Shown: piece after piece, positions 33,963 to 44,078 of the stretch
How the letters are laid out: each line of letters opens with the position of its first letter
Position numbering within the stretch: the first letter of the stretch is position 1
Assembly (NCBI RefSeq): GCF_026126425.1
Contig: NZ_JAFMPW010000019.1
Span: 1 to 53,482 of the forward strand
Reading direction: 5' to 3'
DNA: 53,482 bases
From: Muriicola sp. Z0-33
GTDB taxonomy: Bacteria; Bacteroidota; Bacteroidia; Flavobacteriales; Flavobacteriaceae
The notes under the pieces: model-generated
The model's database searches: none
Told to the model about the DNA's origin: nothing
The model's input: only the letters and a program-made list of their open reading frames with translations
Program-made: the position numbers and the translations under genes

Positions 33963-36305
33963 TTGAAGCAGAAAGCCGTCCTTATTACTGTCTTATTATT
34001 ACTCACCGCCATTATCTACGCTGTAACAGCCGGTTTCTTTAGTAGTGATATAGGAGAATACTCAGATAGGCCATTGCCGGATGTGGTGGACTATAATTTT
34101 GACATTAAACCCATACTTTCAGACAATTGTTATACTTGTCATGGCCCTGACGCCAATAAACGAAAAGCCGGTCTGAGACTGGATATTGAAGAAATGGCGT
34201 TCGCCGAATTAAAGGAAAACCCGGGAAAACATGCTCTGGTAGCCGGGAAACCAGGACAAAGCATTTTGTACAAGCGAATTACTTCTGATGACCCTAAAAT
34301 GTTAATGCCCCCACCAGAGGCCAACCTGGCCTTAACACAATACGAAAAGAAACTTATTAAGAAATGGATTGCTCAAGGCGGGAAATATGAAAAACACTGG
34401 GCATTTATTCCTCCAGGTAAAATAGCACCCCCCAAATCCAAAACCACAGATTGGATCCAGAGTGAAATTGATGCTTTCGTTTTACAGAAATTGGAAGAAA
34501 ACAATATAGCACCTAGTGAAAAAGCAGCAAAAGAAACACTTATACGTCGTATAGCATTAGATTTAACCGGTCTTCCTCCAAAGCCGGGGCAAACCGAGCA
34601 ATTTATATCGGACAATTCCGAAAATGCCATTCCGGATCTCATCGATGAATTTCTGGCATCACCTTCCTATGGGGAACGTATGACCCAGATGTGGCTCGAT
34701 GTTGCCCGATATGCAGATTCTCATGGTTACCAGGATGATAGTTACAGAACCATGTGGCCCTGGCGAGATTGGGTGATCCATGCATTTAATAATAATATGC
34801 CCTACGATAGATTTTTAACCTGGCAGTTAGCCGGCGATCTTCTACCCAATGCCAATATGGAACAAATTCTGGCAACAGGATTCAATAGAAATCATCCCAT
34901 AACACAGGAGGGAGGAATAATTCATGAAGAGTACCTCTCTTACTATGTTGTAGACAGGACCAATACACTGGGCAAAGGCATCCTGGGAATAACATTGGAA
35001 TGTGCTAAATGCCATGATCATAAATATGATCCCATTAGCCAGAAGGAGTATTATGGAGTCTATGCCTTTTTTAATAATGTCAACGAAAAGGGAATACAGA
35101 TGGATGCCGTCCAGGCCGCACGCCAGAAGTATTTTGCCGATTCCCCTTATATTACCATTACAGACAGCGAAGTGGAAGGTGTCTTGTCTTTTATCAATAA
35201 TGAGGAAGGAGAAGGAGTCAATGTGATGGTCATGAACGATTCTACCCCCAGGCAAACCTATCTCTTAAACAGGGGAAATTATGACGAGCCAACAGATAGT
35301 GTGGAAACAACAACACCAGCAAGTATTTTTCCTTTTTCACCAGAATTGCCCAAGAACAGATTAGGACTCGCAAAATGGGTCACAGATAAAAACAACCCAC
35401 TGACAGCGAGGGTATTTGTCAACCGTATCTGGGCTATGCTTTTTGGAAATGGACTTGTAGAAACATCAGAAGATTTTGGGGTACAGGGGAGCCTTCCTTC
35501 GCACCCGGCTTTATTAGACTGGCTTTCTAGAGATTTTATGGAACACAATTGGGACATCAAATACCTGATTAAAAAAATTATGCTATCTGCCACCTATCAG
35601 CAAAGCTCCAAACTAAGGCCAGAGCTAAAAAATGTAGATCCAAACAACAGACTGCTGGCAAGGGCACAGCGATTCAGGATGAGCGGAGAAATGATTCGGG
35701 ATTATTTTTTAGCGACCAGCGGCCTCTTAAATGAGGAAATAGGAGGAGCCAGCGTAAAACCCTATCAGCCTCCAGGCCTATGGGAAGAAACAAACGCAGG
35801 AAGCAACAGAGGAGTACTCACTACTTATGTGGAAGATAAAGGTGAAGATTTGTACAGGCGCTCTTTGTATACATTTTGGAAACGGACATTGCCACCTCCC
35901 AGCATGTCAATTTTTGATGCCCCCACCCGCGATTTCTGCGAGGTTAGGCGTCAGAAAACCAATACACCCTTGCAAGCACTGGCATTGCAAAACGACATTC
36001 AAATGTTAGAAGCCGCCAGGTATCTTGCTCAGCAGACCGTCGCCAACCATTCTGATGATGAAACCCTTGTAGCAAACATTTTCCAAAAAATATTGGCAAG
36101 GCCGCCTAAAGACCAGGAAATATCAGTTATTAACAAGTACTTTGAAGAAGCATTGGCCAGTTATGCTGATAAGACTGAAGAAGCTGAAAAGCTCATGGCT
36201 GTAGGGGCATCGGAAGTGCTGGAAACAGAACCGGTCAAAACCGCTGCTCTTATGCTTACAGCACAGGTCATTTATAACCTGGACGAAACCATTACTAAAG
36301 AATAA
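33963..36305 (+). CDS. PSD1-type planctomycete cytochrome c protein (DUF1549/DUF1553)
   Basis: This 780-residue exported protein starts with a membrane/signal segment (VLITVLLLLTAIIYAVTAGF). The PSCyt1 domain follows, with heme site CYTCH at 56-60 and the axial Met in MLMPPPE (about 113-119). DUF1549 follows (about 165-355); it carries a second CxxCH, CAKCH, at 347-351. The DUF1553 domain runs from about 455 (FPFSPELPKNRLGLAKWVTD) to the end. The family is abundant in Planctomycetes and Verrucomicrobia, with Bacteroidota copies, and has no proven function. Electron transfer during glycan or organic sulfate metabolism has been suggested. The start is probably TTG 33963. The DUF1501 gene begins five bases after the stop. 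Confidence 0.87.
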   Translation: MKQKAVLITVLLLLTAIIYAVTAGFFSSDIGEYSDRPLPDVVDYNFDIKPILSDNCYTCHGPDANKRKAGLRLDIEEMAFAELKENPGKHALVAGKPGQSILYKRITSDDPKMLMPPPEANLALTQYEKKLIKKWIAQGGKYEKHWAFIPPGKIAPPKSKTTDWIQSEIDAFVLQKLEENNIAPSEKAAKETLIRRIALDLTGLPPKPGQTEQFISDNSENAIPDLIDEFLASPSYGERMTQMWLDVARYADSHGYQDDSYRTMWPWRDWVIHAFNNNMPYDRFLTWQLAGDLLPNANMEQILATGFNRNHPITQEGGIIHEEYLSYYVVDRTNTLGKGILGITLECAKCHDHKYDPISQKEYYGVYAFFNNVNEKGIQMDAVQAARQKYFADSPYITITDSEVEGVLSFINNEEGEGVNVMVMNDSTPRQTYLLNRGNYDEPTDSVETTTPASIFPFSPELPKNRLGLAKWVTDKNNPLTARVFVNRIWAMLFGNGLVETSEDFGVQGSLPSHPALLDWLSRDFMEHNWDIKYLIKKIMLSATYQQSSKLRPELKNVDPNNRLLARAQRFRMSGEMIRDYFLATSGLLNEEIGGASVKPYQPPGLWEETNAGSNRGVLTTYVEDKGEDLYRRSLYTFWKRTLPPPSMSIFDAPTRDFCEVRRQKTNTPLQALALQNDIQMLEAARYLAQQTVANHSDDETLVANIFQKILARPPKDQEISVINKYFEEALASYADKTEEAEKLMAVGASEVLETEPVKTAALMLTAQVIYNLDETITKE

Positions 36306-36310
36306 CACCG

Positions 36311-37771
36311 ATGGATAAAGATAAATTAAAGCAGGAAAACCCTTTAAAGGTAAACAGAAGGCATTTTTTCTCTCAACTGAGTGTTGGAATAGGATCTTTG
36401 GCGCTTGGTTCTTTACTTATCCCCGATCTCTTTAAACAAAGCTCACAGGAGATGGCCAGCAGGCCATTGGGAATTCCTCATTTTGCACCTAAGGCAAAAC
36501 GCATCATATACCTTTTCCAGGCGGGAGCCCCATCACAACTTGAGACTTTTGATTACAAACCAACACTGGAAAAACGAATGGGAGAAGATCTTCCCGATTC
36601 TATTCGCAATGGGCAGCGACTTACAGGAATGACTTCCGGGCAAGAGAGCTTTCCTTTAATGCCCTCCGCAGCAAAATTTAAGCAATATGGTAATAGCGGG
36701 GCATGGGTAAGCGATTTCTTTCCTCATATTGCAAAAATAGCCGACGATATCTGTATCATCAGAAGTATGCATACCGAGGCTATCAACCACGACCCGGCAA
36801 TAACTTTTTTCCAAACCGGCAGCCAGCAATCTGGCAGACCTAGCATGGGTTCCTGGATGAGCTATGGTTTGGGTAGTGAAAACAAAAACCTTCCTTCTTT
36901 TGTTGTTCTAACCTCCAGGGGCAAAGGCAATAGTCAGGGATTGTATTCAAAGTTATGGTCTAGTGGGTTTTTGGATTCCAAACATCAGGGGGTGCTGCTT
37001 CGGGCAGGCAAAAATCCAGTTTTATACCTGAATGATCCAGAAGGCATTTCCAGGTCTGATAAACGTCATCTTTTGGATCAGGTATCCTCCTTAAATAAAC
37101 TGCACCACGTAGAAACGGGGGACGACGAAATTGAATCAAGGATTGCTCAGTATGAAATGGCCTATAGAATGCAAATGTCCGTACCCGATGTAATGGATAT
37201 TTCCAAAGAATCTGCTGCGACCATTCAACTCTACGGTGAAGATTGTCAGGTGCCAGGAACCTATGCCGCTAATTGTTTACAGGCCCGCAGGCTTGCAGAG
37301 AATGGGGTAAGATTTATACAGTTGTACCATCAGGGGTGGGATCAGCATGGAAATCTCCCTAACGAAATGGCAGGACAAGCAAAGGATGTCGACAAGGCTT
37401 CTGCTGCACTGGTGTTAGATTTAAAGCAACGCGGAATGTTGGAAGACACCCTGGTCATCTGGGGTGGGGAATTTGGTCGATCTAACTATTGCCAGGGTAA
37501 ATTTGATCCTGCAAATTACGGCAGGGATCATCATCCACGGGCATTTAGCATATGGATGGCCGGTGGAGGTATTAAACCTGGTATTACCTATGGGGAGACC
37601 GATGAGTTTGGCTATAATATTATTAATAATCCTGTTCATATAAACGATTTCCACGCTACCCTGATGCATTCTATGGGGCTTAATCACGAACAACTGACAT
37701 ACAAATATCAAGGTCGTCGTTTTAGGCTTACAGACGTTGCCGGAAATGTCGTAAAAGATCTATTGGCTTAA
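36311..37771 (+). CDS. DUF1501 (sulfatase/phosphatase-like fold) exported protein
   Basis: This 486-residue protein has a Tat-type signal near residue 15 (NRRHFFSQLSVGIGSLALGS; the twin arginines are seen). AKRIIYLFQAGAPSQLETFD near 62 starts the alkaline-phosphatase-like fold. SMHTEAINHDPAI, QLYHQGWDQHG near 338, VIWGGEFGRSNYCQGKFDPA near 380 and GRDHHPRAFSIW near 402 are the conserved Asp/His segments of DUF1501. The family is almost always encoded next to a PSD1 cytochrome gene, as here. Its function is unknown; a hydrolase of phosphate or sulfate esters is inferred from the fold. The spacing of five bases before and three after supports a single operon. Confidence 0.88.
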   Translation: MDKDKLKQENPLKVNRRHFFSQLSVGIGSLALGSLLIPDLFKQSSQEMASRPLGIPHFAPKAKRIIYLFQAGAPSQLETFDYKPTLEKRMGEDLPDSIRNGQRLTGMTSGQESFPLMPSAAKFKQYGNSGAWVSDFFPHIAKIADDICIIRSMHTEAINHDPAITFFQTGSQQSGRPSMGSWMSYGLGSENKNLPSFVVLTSRGKGNSQGLYSKLWSSGFLDSKHQGVLLRAGKNPVLYLNDPEGISRSDKRHLLDQVSSLNKLHHVETGDDEIESRIAQYEMAYRMQMSVPDVMDISKESAATIQLYGEDCQVPGTYAANCLQARRLAENGVRFIQLYHQGWDQHGNLPNEMAGQAKDVDKASAALVLDLKQRGMLEDTLVIWGGEFGRSNYCQGKFDPANYGRDHHPRAFSIWMAGGGIKPGITYGETDEFGYNIINNPVHINDFHATLMHSMGLNHEQLTYKYQGRRFRLTDVAGNVVKDLLA

Positions 37772-37774
37772 CAT

Positions 37775-39217
37775 ATGACAACAACATCAAGAAAAAGATG
37801 GGTAGATTACCTTATCCTCGGACTGCTTATTTTCCTCTGCTTCTGCCTGCTTTTTGAATCTCATATTTCACCTCCGGCTCTGATCTCCTGGCTGGGACAT
37901 TGGCATCCGGTTGTTTTACATTTTCCCATAGTCCTGGTAATTATTGCTGTTGTATTGCTTTTAAGCGGTAAAAAAGTCTCATATGTTTTACTTTCCATTA
38001 GCTGTCTGGCCGCCTTAATAACCGCTATAAGCGGATTTTTCCTGGGGCTGGGGTCTGATGAAAAGGGAGATTTGCTGTTTTGGCATCAATTATTAGGTGC
38101 TGCTGTGGCAATTGGCATGTCTATATGGTATTGGTTAGCCAACAATGGATACGCTAAAAGTACAGTAACAAAAGGATTGGGCCTTGTCTTACTTTTAATG
38201 ATTGGGTTTACCGGTCATTATGGAGGGATGATCACCCATGGTCAAAATTTCCTCGCGTTACCCGGGGGAACTAAAACAGATATCATTCCTGATAATCCGC
38301 TCATCTATGAACATATTGTAGGGCGTATTTTGGACGCGAAATGTGTTAAATGTCACAATCCCAATAAAACCAAAGGTGAATTTCTAATGACCAGTTTTGA
38401 AGCCTTGTTAAAAGGCGGTGAAAGTGGGGCAAATATTATACCCGGGGGGCCGGATGAAAGTGAATTCATCAGCAGGCTGGAACTGCCAATAGAAGATGAA
38501 GACCACATGCCCCCTGAAGGAGAAACCCCTTTGGATGCCGGTGAAATTGAGATTATGAAAAGATGGATTGCCTTAGGCGCCTCAGACACCTTAAGATTAA
38601 ACCATCTGGAAAGTAAGGACCCCCTCGCCATATTGATTAAAGAAATGATGGTGCCAGATCCATTGGAAAAATGGGCGCAGCTTCCCGGGGTTCAGGACAG
38701 TACACTCACCCGTCTCGCTTCAGATTATTTAACCATTACCAGAATTGCGGCTTCTTCTAATGCTTTGAGAATTGCCATGTACAAACCTCCGAAATATGAT
38801 ATAACTACCTTGACCAGACTAAAAGTTATTTCGGAAAATATCGTAGAATTAGATCTGAGCGGTTTACCCATTGGCAAAGATGAAATGCATATGATTGCCG
38901 GGTGTAAAAACTTAGAATGGCTGGAAATAAATAATACCCCAATTACCGATAATGATCTTGATACCTTAAAGGTATTATCAAATTTAAAGCTGCTCAAGGT
39001 ATTTGAGACAGATATCGCAGACAATAGTCTGGACATACTTAAGAATATCAAAAGTCTGGAGCAGCTCTATATATGGGAAACCTCGGTTACAGAACCTGGC
39101 ATACTCCAACTTAAAAAAGACAGACCTGATCTGGAAATATTCAGTGGAATCAACAGCGAACTAAAGACCTTTTTCGCTGAAAATGACACATTGGCAATTA
39201 AGGAAAAAACCAAATAA
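37775..39217 (+). CDS. DUF2231 membrane, cytochrome c and leucine-rich-repeat fusion protein
   Basis: This 480-residue protein is a three-part fusion. Residues 1-155 hold five or so membrane segments with the DUF2231 signature GHWHPVVLHFPIVLVII near 41-57. A planctomycete-type c-heme domain follows, with CVKCH at 190-194 and DHMPPEGE near 243-250, where Met245 is the probable axial ligand. From about 365 to the end are four leucine-rich repeats (IVELDLSGLPIGK, LEWLEINNTPITD, LKLLKVFETDIAD, LEQLYIWETSVTE). It probably anchors the electron-transfer partner proteins to the inner membrane. It is the last gene of the three-gene operon and converges on the CPXCG gene with an 18-base gap. Confidence 0.83.
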   Translation: MTTTSRKRWVDYLILGLLIFLCFCLLFESHISPPALISWLGHWHPVVLHFPIVLVIIAVVLLLSGKKVSYVLLSISCLAALITAISGFFLGLGSDEKGDLLFWHQLLGAAVAIGMSIWYWLANNGYAKSTVTKGLGLVLLLMIGFTGHYGGMITHGQNFLALPGGTKTDIIPDNPLIYEHIVGRILDAKCVKCHNPNKTKGEFLMTSFEALLKGGESGANIIPGGPDESEFISRLELPIEDEDHMPPEGETPLDAGEIEIMKRWIALGASDTLRLNHLESKDPLAILIKEMMVPDPLEKWAQLPGVQDSTLTRLASDYLTITRIAASSNALRIAMYKPPKYDITTLTRLKVISENIVELDLSGLPIGKDEMHMIAGCKNLEWLEINNTPITDNDLDTLKVLSNLKLLKVFETDIADNSLDILKNIKSLEQLYIWETSVTEPGILQLKKDRPDLEIFSGINSELKTFFAENDTLAIKEKTK

Positions 39218-39235
39218 ATTGGCTATTAGAAATGG

Positions 39236-39418
39236 CTATTGCCCGATATCTTCGGCCAGGAAGGCCACTAATTCGTTTGCTGAGAATTCTGTTGTCAGTG
39301 CTATTGGGTTGCAACAGACCTCGCAATCTTCAACATAGGTCTGTTTATGGACTGAACTATCTAGCAGCATTGAAATTTCTTCCCAGCAATAAGGACATTG
39401 AAAGAAATGTTCGTACAT
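39236..39418 (-). CDS. CPXCG-motif cysteine-rich small protein
   Basis: This 60-residue protein contains CPYCWEEISMLLDSS near residue 8-22 and YVEDCEVCCNPI near 27-38. The two C-x2-C knuckles are the pattern of the Cys_rich_CPXCG family, here with CPYC-W rather than CPYC-G. The family is presumably zinc-binding and has no known function. It starts 12 bases after the TolC gene stops and on the same strand, so it may be co-transcribed with the efflux operon. Confidence 0.78.
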   Translation of the reverse strand: MYEHFFQCPYCWEEISMLLDSSVHKQTYVEDCEVCCNPIALTTEFSANELVAFLAEDIGQ

Positions 39419-39430
39419 AGCACTACTAAA

Positions 39431-40780
39431 TTATAGATCAACATTTAATAACTGTCCTGTAAGTTGCAACAATTGTAACTCTGCCAGTTTAGCATCATAT
39501 TTGGCCAAATTCTTGTTGGTTTGTGCATTCAGTAGGTTGATCTGTGCCACCCTGAATTCAATAGAGGTTATTCTTCCCAATTGAAACTGCTCCCTGGACC
39601 TTTCAAAATTGTTCTGATTGGTGGTAACGTTCTGTTCCTGGATGTGAAAGATGTTCAGACGGTTTTCATAAATAGCCAGGGCATTAAGGATATCCCTGTC
39701 CACTTCAAGCGCAATCTGGTCTTTGAGTAACTGTTGATTCTCATAGGCAATCTTAGCATTCTTGACACGAACGGTAGTACCACCACCGTCAAACAAATTC
39801 CAGGTAAGGCTTGCCCCAAGCCCTAAATTCCAGTTGGTGTTATTGGTGCCGGGAAAAAATGCCGAGGCGGCGCTCTGATTTAAATTCCAGCCATAAGAAC
39901 CAGTTAAACCAATAGTGGGCAAATAACCAGATCTGCTGATTTTAATATCGTACTCATTAATGGCTAAATTTCGTTCTGTCTGCTGTATGGCCACATTGTT
40001 CTCCCTGGCACTGGCAATTAATTCGTCTAGTTGCAACCTGGGAATAAAATTAATTAGCGTATCCACAGAAAACGATTCATTAAGGCTCCTATTTAGCACT
40101 ACATTCAGATCTCGTTTTGCATTGGCGAGTTGCTGCCTGGCATTTAAAAGATTAATACTGTCATTGGTTACATCAACCTGTGCATTCAGGATATCTAGCT
40201 TGGTATTCTGTCCATATTCAAAGGCATATTCCGATCTCGTAATTCTGTTTTTAGACACTTCAAGTGCCTGCATCAAAACATTTTCATTTTCTGAAAGGCG
40301 GGCTATCTCAAAATAGACGCTAAAAAGCTGTAAAATCGTATTCTCAATAGTTTCTCTGGCCTGCAGTTCACTCAACTGATATTGTTCCTTAAGGCTTTTA
40401 TAATTGTAAAGTCTGCCAAGACCGTCGAAGAGGGTATAATTTACCGTTAGGCCCGAGTTATAGCGCTGTGCTTCGGCCTGATCAATATTCACGTCTTCCC
40501 GTGGCGTCCCATCGGGATTAAGCTGGCCCGGAAATTCGATAACAGAATCATCCCTGTTATAATTGGCCCCCGCATTGGCTGTTAGTGTTGGCAAAAACCC
40601 GGAATTCAGCAAACTTTTATTGTTTTCCGCAATTTCTACCTGATTCCTGGCCACCTCTATTCCAAAGTTATTTTCTAATACCAGGGAAACTGCTTCTTCC
40701 TTGGAAAGCGAAATTTCCTGGGCATTTATGGTATTAAAAACCAACAGCAATAAGCTGAGTAAAACATATTTATTTCTCAT
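39431..40780 (-). CDS. TolC-family outer membrane efflux protein
   Basis: This 449-residue protein has a signal peptide (MRNKYVLLSLLLLVFNTINA) and the repeat structure of TolC-type channels. Two similar halves of long helices and paired strands are seen (for example LENNFGIEVARNQVEIAENN near 33 and YLPTIGLTGSYGWNLNQSAA near 285-304). It forms the outer membrane and periplasmic duct of a tripartite pump. Its ATG shares one base with the stop of the RND gene (TAATG), a coupled arrangement. It is the last structural gene of the pump. Confidence 0.92.
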   Translation of the reverse strand: MRNKYVLLSLLLLVFNTINAQEISLSKEEAVSLVLENNFGIEVARNQVEIAENNKSLLNSGFLPTLTANAGANYNRDDSVIEFPGQLNPDGTPREDVNIDQAEAQRYNSGLTVNYTLFDGLGRLYNYKSLKEQYQLSELQARETIENTILQLFSVYFEIARLSENENVLMQALEVSKNRITRSEYAFEYGQNTKLDILNAQVDVTNDSINLLNARQQLANAKRDLNVVLNRSLNESFSVDTLINFIPRLQLDELIASARENNVAIQQTERNLAINEYDIKISRSGYLPTIGLTGSYGWNLNQSAASAFFPGTNNTNWNLGLGASLTWNLFDGGGTTVRVKNAKIAYENQQLLKDQIALEVDRDILNALAIYENRLNIFHIQEQNVTTNQNNFERSREQFQLGRITSIEFRVAQINLLNAQTNKNLAKYDAKLAELQLLQLTGQLLNVDL

Positions 40781-43700
40781 TACTCTTTTACTTCAAATTC
40801 TAAAGGATTATTTGGTTCAGTGGTTTTATCACCAGTTCCATTTGGACTACCATTAAGCCGTTGTTTTAACTGCCCAGCCAAATCTATTTCATCTTTCTGC
40901 TCTTTAATGGCTCTTTCTACTTCTTCCTTGGTTATATTATCTCCCGTGGCCAACCACTTGGTACCCACCTTCATTTTATTACTAAAGGACAAAAAGAGCG
41001 GGAGCATTATTAAAGTTAGTACAGTTGCAAAGCCAATTCCATAAGCAATAGATATGGCCATAGGGATCAGAAATTGCGCTTGTCTGCTGGTCTCCAACAT
41101 CAGTGGAGCAAGACCAGCAATGGTTGTTATTGAGGTTAGAAAAATTGCCCTGAACCTTGATCTTCCCGCTTCATAAAGTGCATGATCAAATTCCATTCCC
41201 TCACGGAGATTGCTATTGAATTTACCAATTAGTACGAGACCGTCATTTACCATTATTCCTATAAGTGCGATAATCCCCAGCATAGACAGGATGTTAATTG
41301 GAAAATCATGTATATAATGGCCCCATCCTACACCGGTAAGGCTAAAAGGTACAAGCAACAACAACATTAAAGGCTGACTAAAACTTCTAAAAGTAAATGC
41401 GATGGTCATATAAATTAAGCCCAGCACAATTAGTCCGACAAAATTTATAGAATTGGTCAACTTATTCCTTTCCCTGTTCTGTCCTTCATAGGAGGCAGTA
41501 ACTGTAGGGTATTTAGATTGAATAGCGGGCATTATATTATTCCGGATATCGGTCACAATATCTACTGCACTGGTGGTTTTATCGTTTTTAAGATCGGCAA
41601 TAATCTGAATCTCCCTCTGCCCTTCTAATCTGTTAATAGCAACATCACCACGCTCAATAGAATAGGAAGCGATTTCTTTTAAAGGGATGCGGTCTCCTGT
41701 CGGGGTTACAATACGCATTTCATCCAAATCGGATATAGAAGAACGATTAGTCCTGTCATAACGCACCCATACGCGAATCTCGTCCTGTCCTCTTTGGAAC
41801 CTTTGGGCTTGTGCCCCGAAAAAACCTGCACGCACCTGGTTCATTATAGATCTTAAATCTAACCCCAATAAATAGGCATTATCTTTTAGTTCGAGTCGTA
41901 TTTCCTTTATCCCGGCCGGATCGTTATCAGCAATATCTTTTAAGGCCGAATTATTCTGCATGGCCGTTTTAAGCTCTTTTTTGGCAGCTTTTAATTCCTG
42001 GATATTATTCCCCAGCAGTGATACAGAAACCGGATTACCACCAAAATTTCCTCCAGAACCATAAATAAGACTTTCTGTTCCAATTACGGGACCTACCAAC
42101 TCTTCTAACCTGTTAGTTACCAAATTGGATTGCACCGCATCCGGGCGTTCCTCTCCGGGTAGTAAATTAATTATCAGAGTGGCAGCCGAAGACCCCGGAC
42201 CCACTTCCCTGATAACATTTTCAAACAATTGTTTTGAAGTTCCTTTAAGGTACTGTTCTGTCAGTTCCTCATTGACGATGGCCGATTTTTCCTCAATAAG
42301 ACTTATAATAGAATCTGTAACCCGTTCATTGGTCCCATTGGGCATTAACAATTCTACCCTGACCTGATCACTCGCAATTCTTGGAAAAAAAGCAGTTCGG
42401 ATTATACCGCCGCCAATTGAGCCAAATGTTAAAATCAGTGCGGCGAGAAAGATGGAAAAAGTCAGTAATTTATTCTGAATGGAAAATCGGAGTGCAGGAC
42501 TATACATATTATCGCGCATCCACTTCATAAACCTATCGCCGGCCTGATTTATCACCCTCAATTTGGCAAAAGCTCTTGCCAACCCATTTTTAGGTTGTTT
42601 ATCCTTTGGCCTTAATGCTTTAGAATGCGCCAAATGCGCCGGTAATATAATCAGTGCTTCAACCAGGGAAACTACAAGGGTTAAAATAACAATCACAGAT
42701 ACTTCCCCAAAGAAATCCCCTATTCTGCCATCGAGGAACAGAAATATAGAAAATGCCAACACCGTAGTGACAATTGCCGATACTATGGGAGGTAACACTT
42801 CCATAGTGCCATCTACAGCTGCTTGTATAGGCGACTTCCCCTTTTCGTAGTGTTGATAGATGTTCTCGGCTATGACTATTCCGTCATCTACAAGAATACC
42901 AATTACGATAATCATCCCGAATAATGACAAGACATTAATGGTAACATTAAAGAATCCGGCAAAAATGAACATCCCCAGAAACGATATAGGCAGGCCAAAA
43001 GCTACCCAAAAAGCCAGGCGGGTATTCAGAAAGAGCGACAGGAAAATAAGTACCAGTATCATTCCCATTATCGCATTTTCAGAAAGTAACTGAGTACGCT
43101 GGGTAAGAGTGGTTGACAAATCTCTCACAACATCGAGTTGTATATTGTCGTACTTCTCGTTGTACTCGGTTATATAGGCTTTGATTTTTTCTGCAGAGCC
43201 AATGAGATCTTCCGTATTGGTACTGGTAATAGTAACGTTGACAGAGAGTTTCCCATCAAAATAACTGGCATTGGGAGATTCTGAAAATCTGTCGCGGATG
43301 ACCGCAACATCTTTAAGGCGCACGGCCTGTCCGGAGGCATCCGCCCTGATTATTATATTTGAAAGTTCATCCCCGTAATAGGAGCGGTTATTAGCGCGTA
43401 TTAAATATTCTTCCGCAGAAGTCTTGATATTCCCCCCAGTTACCAAAATATTGGCATTGCCAACTGCCTGGGAAACTTCAGTAAATGACATATTATAAGC
43501 CAGAAGGCTGTTTTCGTTTACTGCAATTTCTATCTCTTCCAGAGGATATCCGGAAATCTGAATCTGAGATATGCCTTCAATAGCTCTAATATCATTCTCT
43601 ATCTGCCTTCCGATCTGTTTTAAGGTCGCCAATGGAATATTTTCACCGCTAATGGCAAAGGTTATTGTTGGTCTAACAGGCTCCAATTTGGAAACTATCA

Positions 43701-44076
43701 GTGGTTCCATTCCAACAGGAAATGTGGGCACCCTGTCTACTGCATTCTTAACCTCGAGAAGCATAAAGTCTATGTCCCTTCCTTTTTCTATTTCAACATT
43801 TATGTTACCACTATTTTCACGAGATGTGGAAGTAACACGTTCTACTCCCTGCAATCCTTTGAGGTTATCTTCAATTTTGAGAACAATTCCTTCTTCCACT
43901 TCCAAAGGAGAAGCACCTGGATAGGTGATATTAATTAGAATATTCTTCGAATCAGTAAGTGGAAAAAAGGACGACTTTAATCCAATTGCCCCCACTATTC
44001 CAAAAACAGCAAAGGCCAATATAATGACGTTGACAGCAACGTGATACTTAATAAAATAGGCAATTATGTTTCTCAT
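40780..44076 (-). CDS. RND efflux permease (AcrB/HAE-1-like)
   Basis: This 1098-residue inner membrane proton-driven pump shows the RND layout. TM1 (VNVIILAFAVFGIVGAIGLK) is at the N-terminus, followed by a first periplasmic loop. A TM2-TM6 block includes the TM4 proton-relay aspartates (VDDGIVIAENIYQHYEKG near 395). A second loop and TM7-TM12 follow (ALIGIMVNDGLVLIGKFNSN near 976-995). The C-terminal cytoplasmic tail is polar and charged. This is the drug-exporting type, judged by sequence; the substrate is unknown. It lies two bases after the adaptor gene and overlaps the TolC gene by one. Confidence 0.93.
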   Translation of the reverse strand: MRNIIAYFIKYHVAVNVIILAFAVFGIVGAIGLKSSFFPLTDSKNILINITYPGASPLEVEEGIVLKIEDNLKGLQGVERVTSTSRENSGNINVEIEKGRDIDFMLLEVKNAVDRVPTFPVGMEPLIVSKLEPVRPTITFAISGENIPLATLKQIGRQIENDIRAIEGISQIQISGYPLEEIEIAVNENSLLAYNMSFTEVSQAVGNANILVTGGNIKTSAEEYLIRANNRSYYGDELSNIIIRADASGQAVRLKDVAVIRDRFSESPNASYFDGKLSVNVTITSTNTEDLIGSAEKIKAYITEYNEKYDNIQLDVVRDLSTTLTQRTQLLSENAIMGMILVLIFLSLFLNTRLAFWVAFGLPISFLGMFIFAGFFNVTINVLSLFGMIIVIGILVDDGIVIAENIYQHYEKGKSPIQAAVDGTMEVLPPIVSAIVTTVLAFSIFLFLDGRIGDFFGEVSVIVILTLVVSLVEALIILPAHLAHSKALRPKDKQPKNGLARAFAKLRVINQAGDRFMKWMRDNMYSPALRFSIQNKLLTFSIFLAALILTFGSIGGGIIRTAFFPRIASDQVRVELLMPNGTNERVTDSIISLIEEKSAIVNEELTEQYLKGTSKQLFENVIREVGPGSSAATLIINLLPGEERPDAVQSNLVTNRLEELVGPVIGTESLIYGSGGNFGGNPVSVSLLGNNIQELKAAKKELKTAMQNNSALKDIADNDPAGIKEIRLELKDNAYLLGLDLRSIMNQVRAGFFGAQAQRFQRGQDEIRVWVRYDRTNRSSISDLDEMRIVTPTGDRIPLKEIASYSIERGDVAINRLEGQREIQIIADLKNDKTTSAVDIVTDIRNNIMPAIQSKYPTVTASYEGQNRERNKLTNSINFVGLIVLGLIYMTIAFTFRSFSQPLMLLLLVPFSLTGVGWGHYIHDFPINILSMLGIIALIGIMVNDGLVLIGKFNSNLREGMEFDHALYEAGRSRFRAIFLTSITTIAGLAPLMLETSRQAQFLIPMAISIAYGIGFATVLTLIMLPLFLSFSNKMKVGTKWLATGDNITKEEVERAIKEQKDEIDLAGQLKQRLNGSPNGTGDKTTEPNNPLEFEVKE

Positions 44077-44078
44077 GA

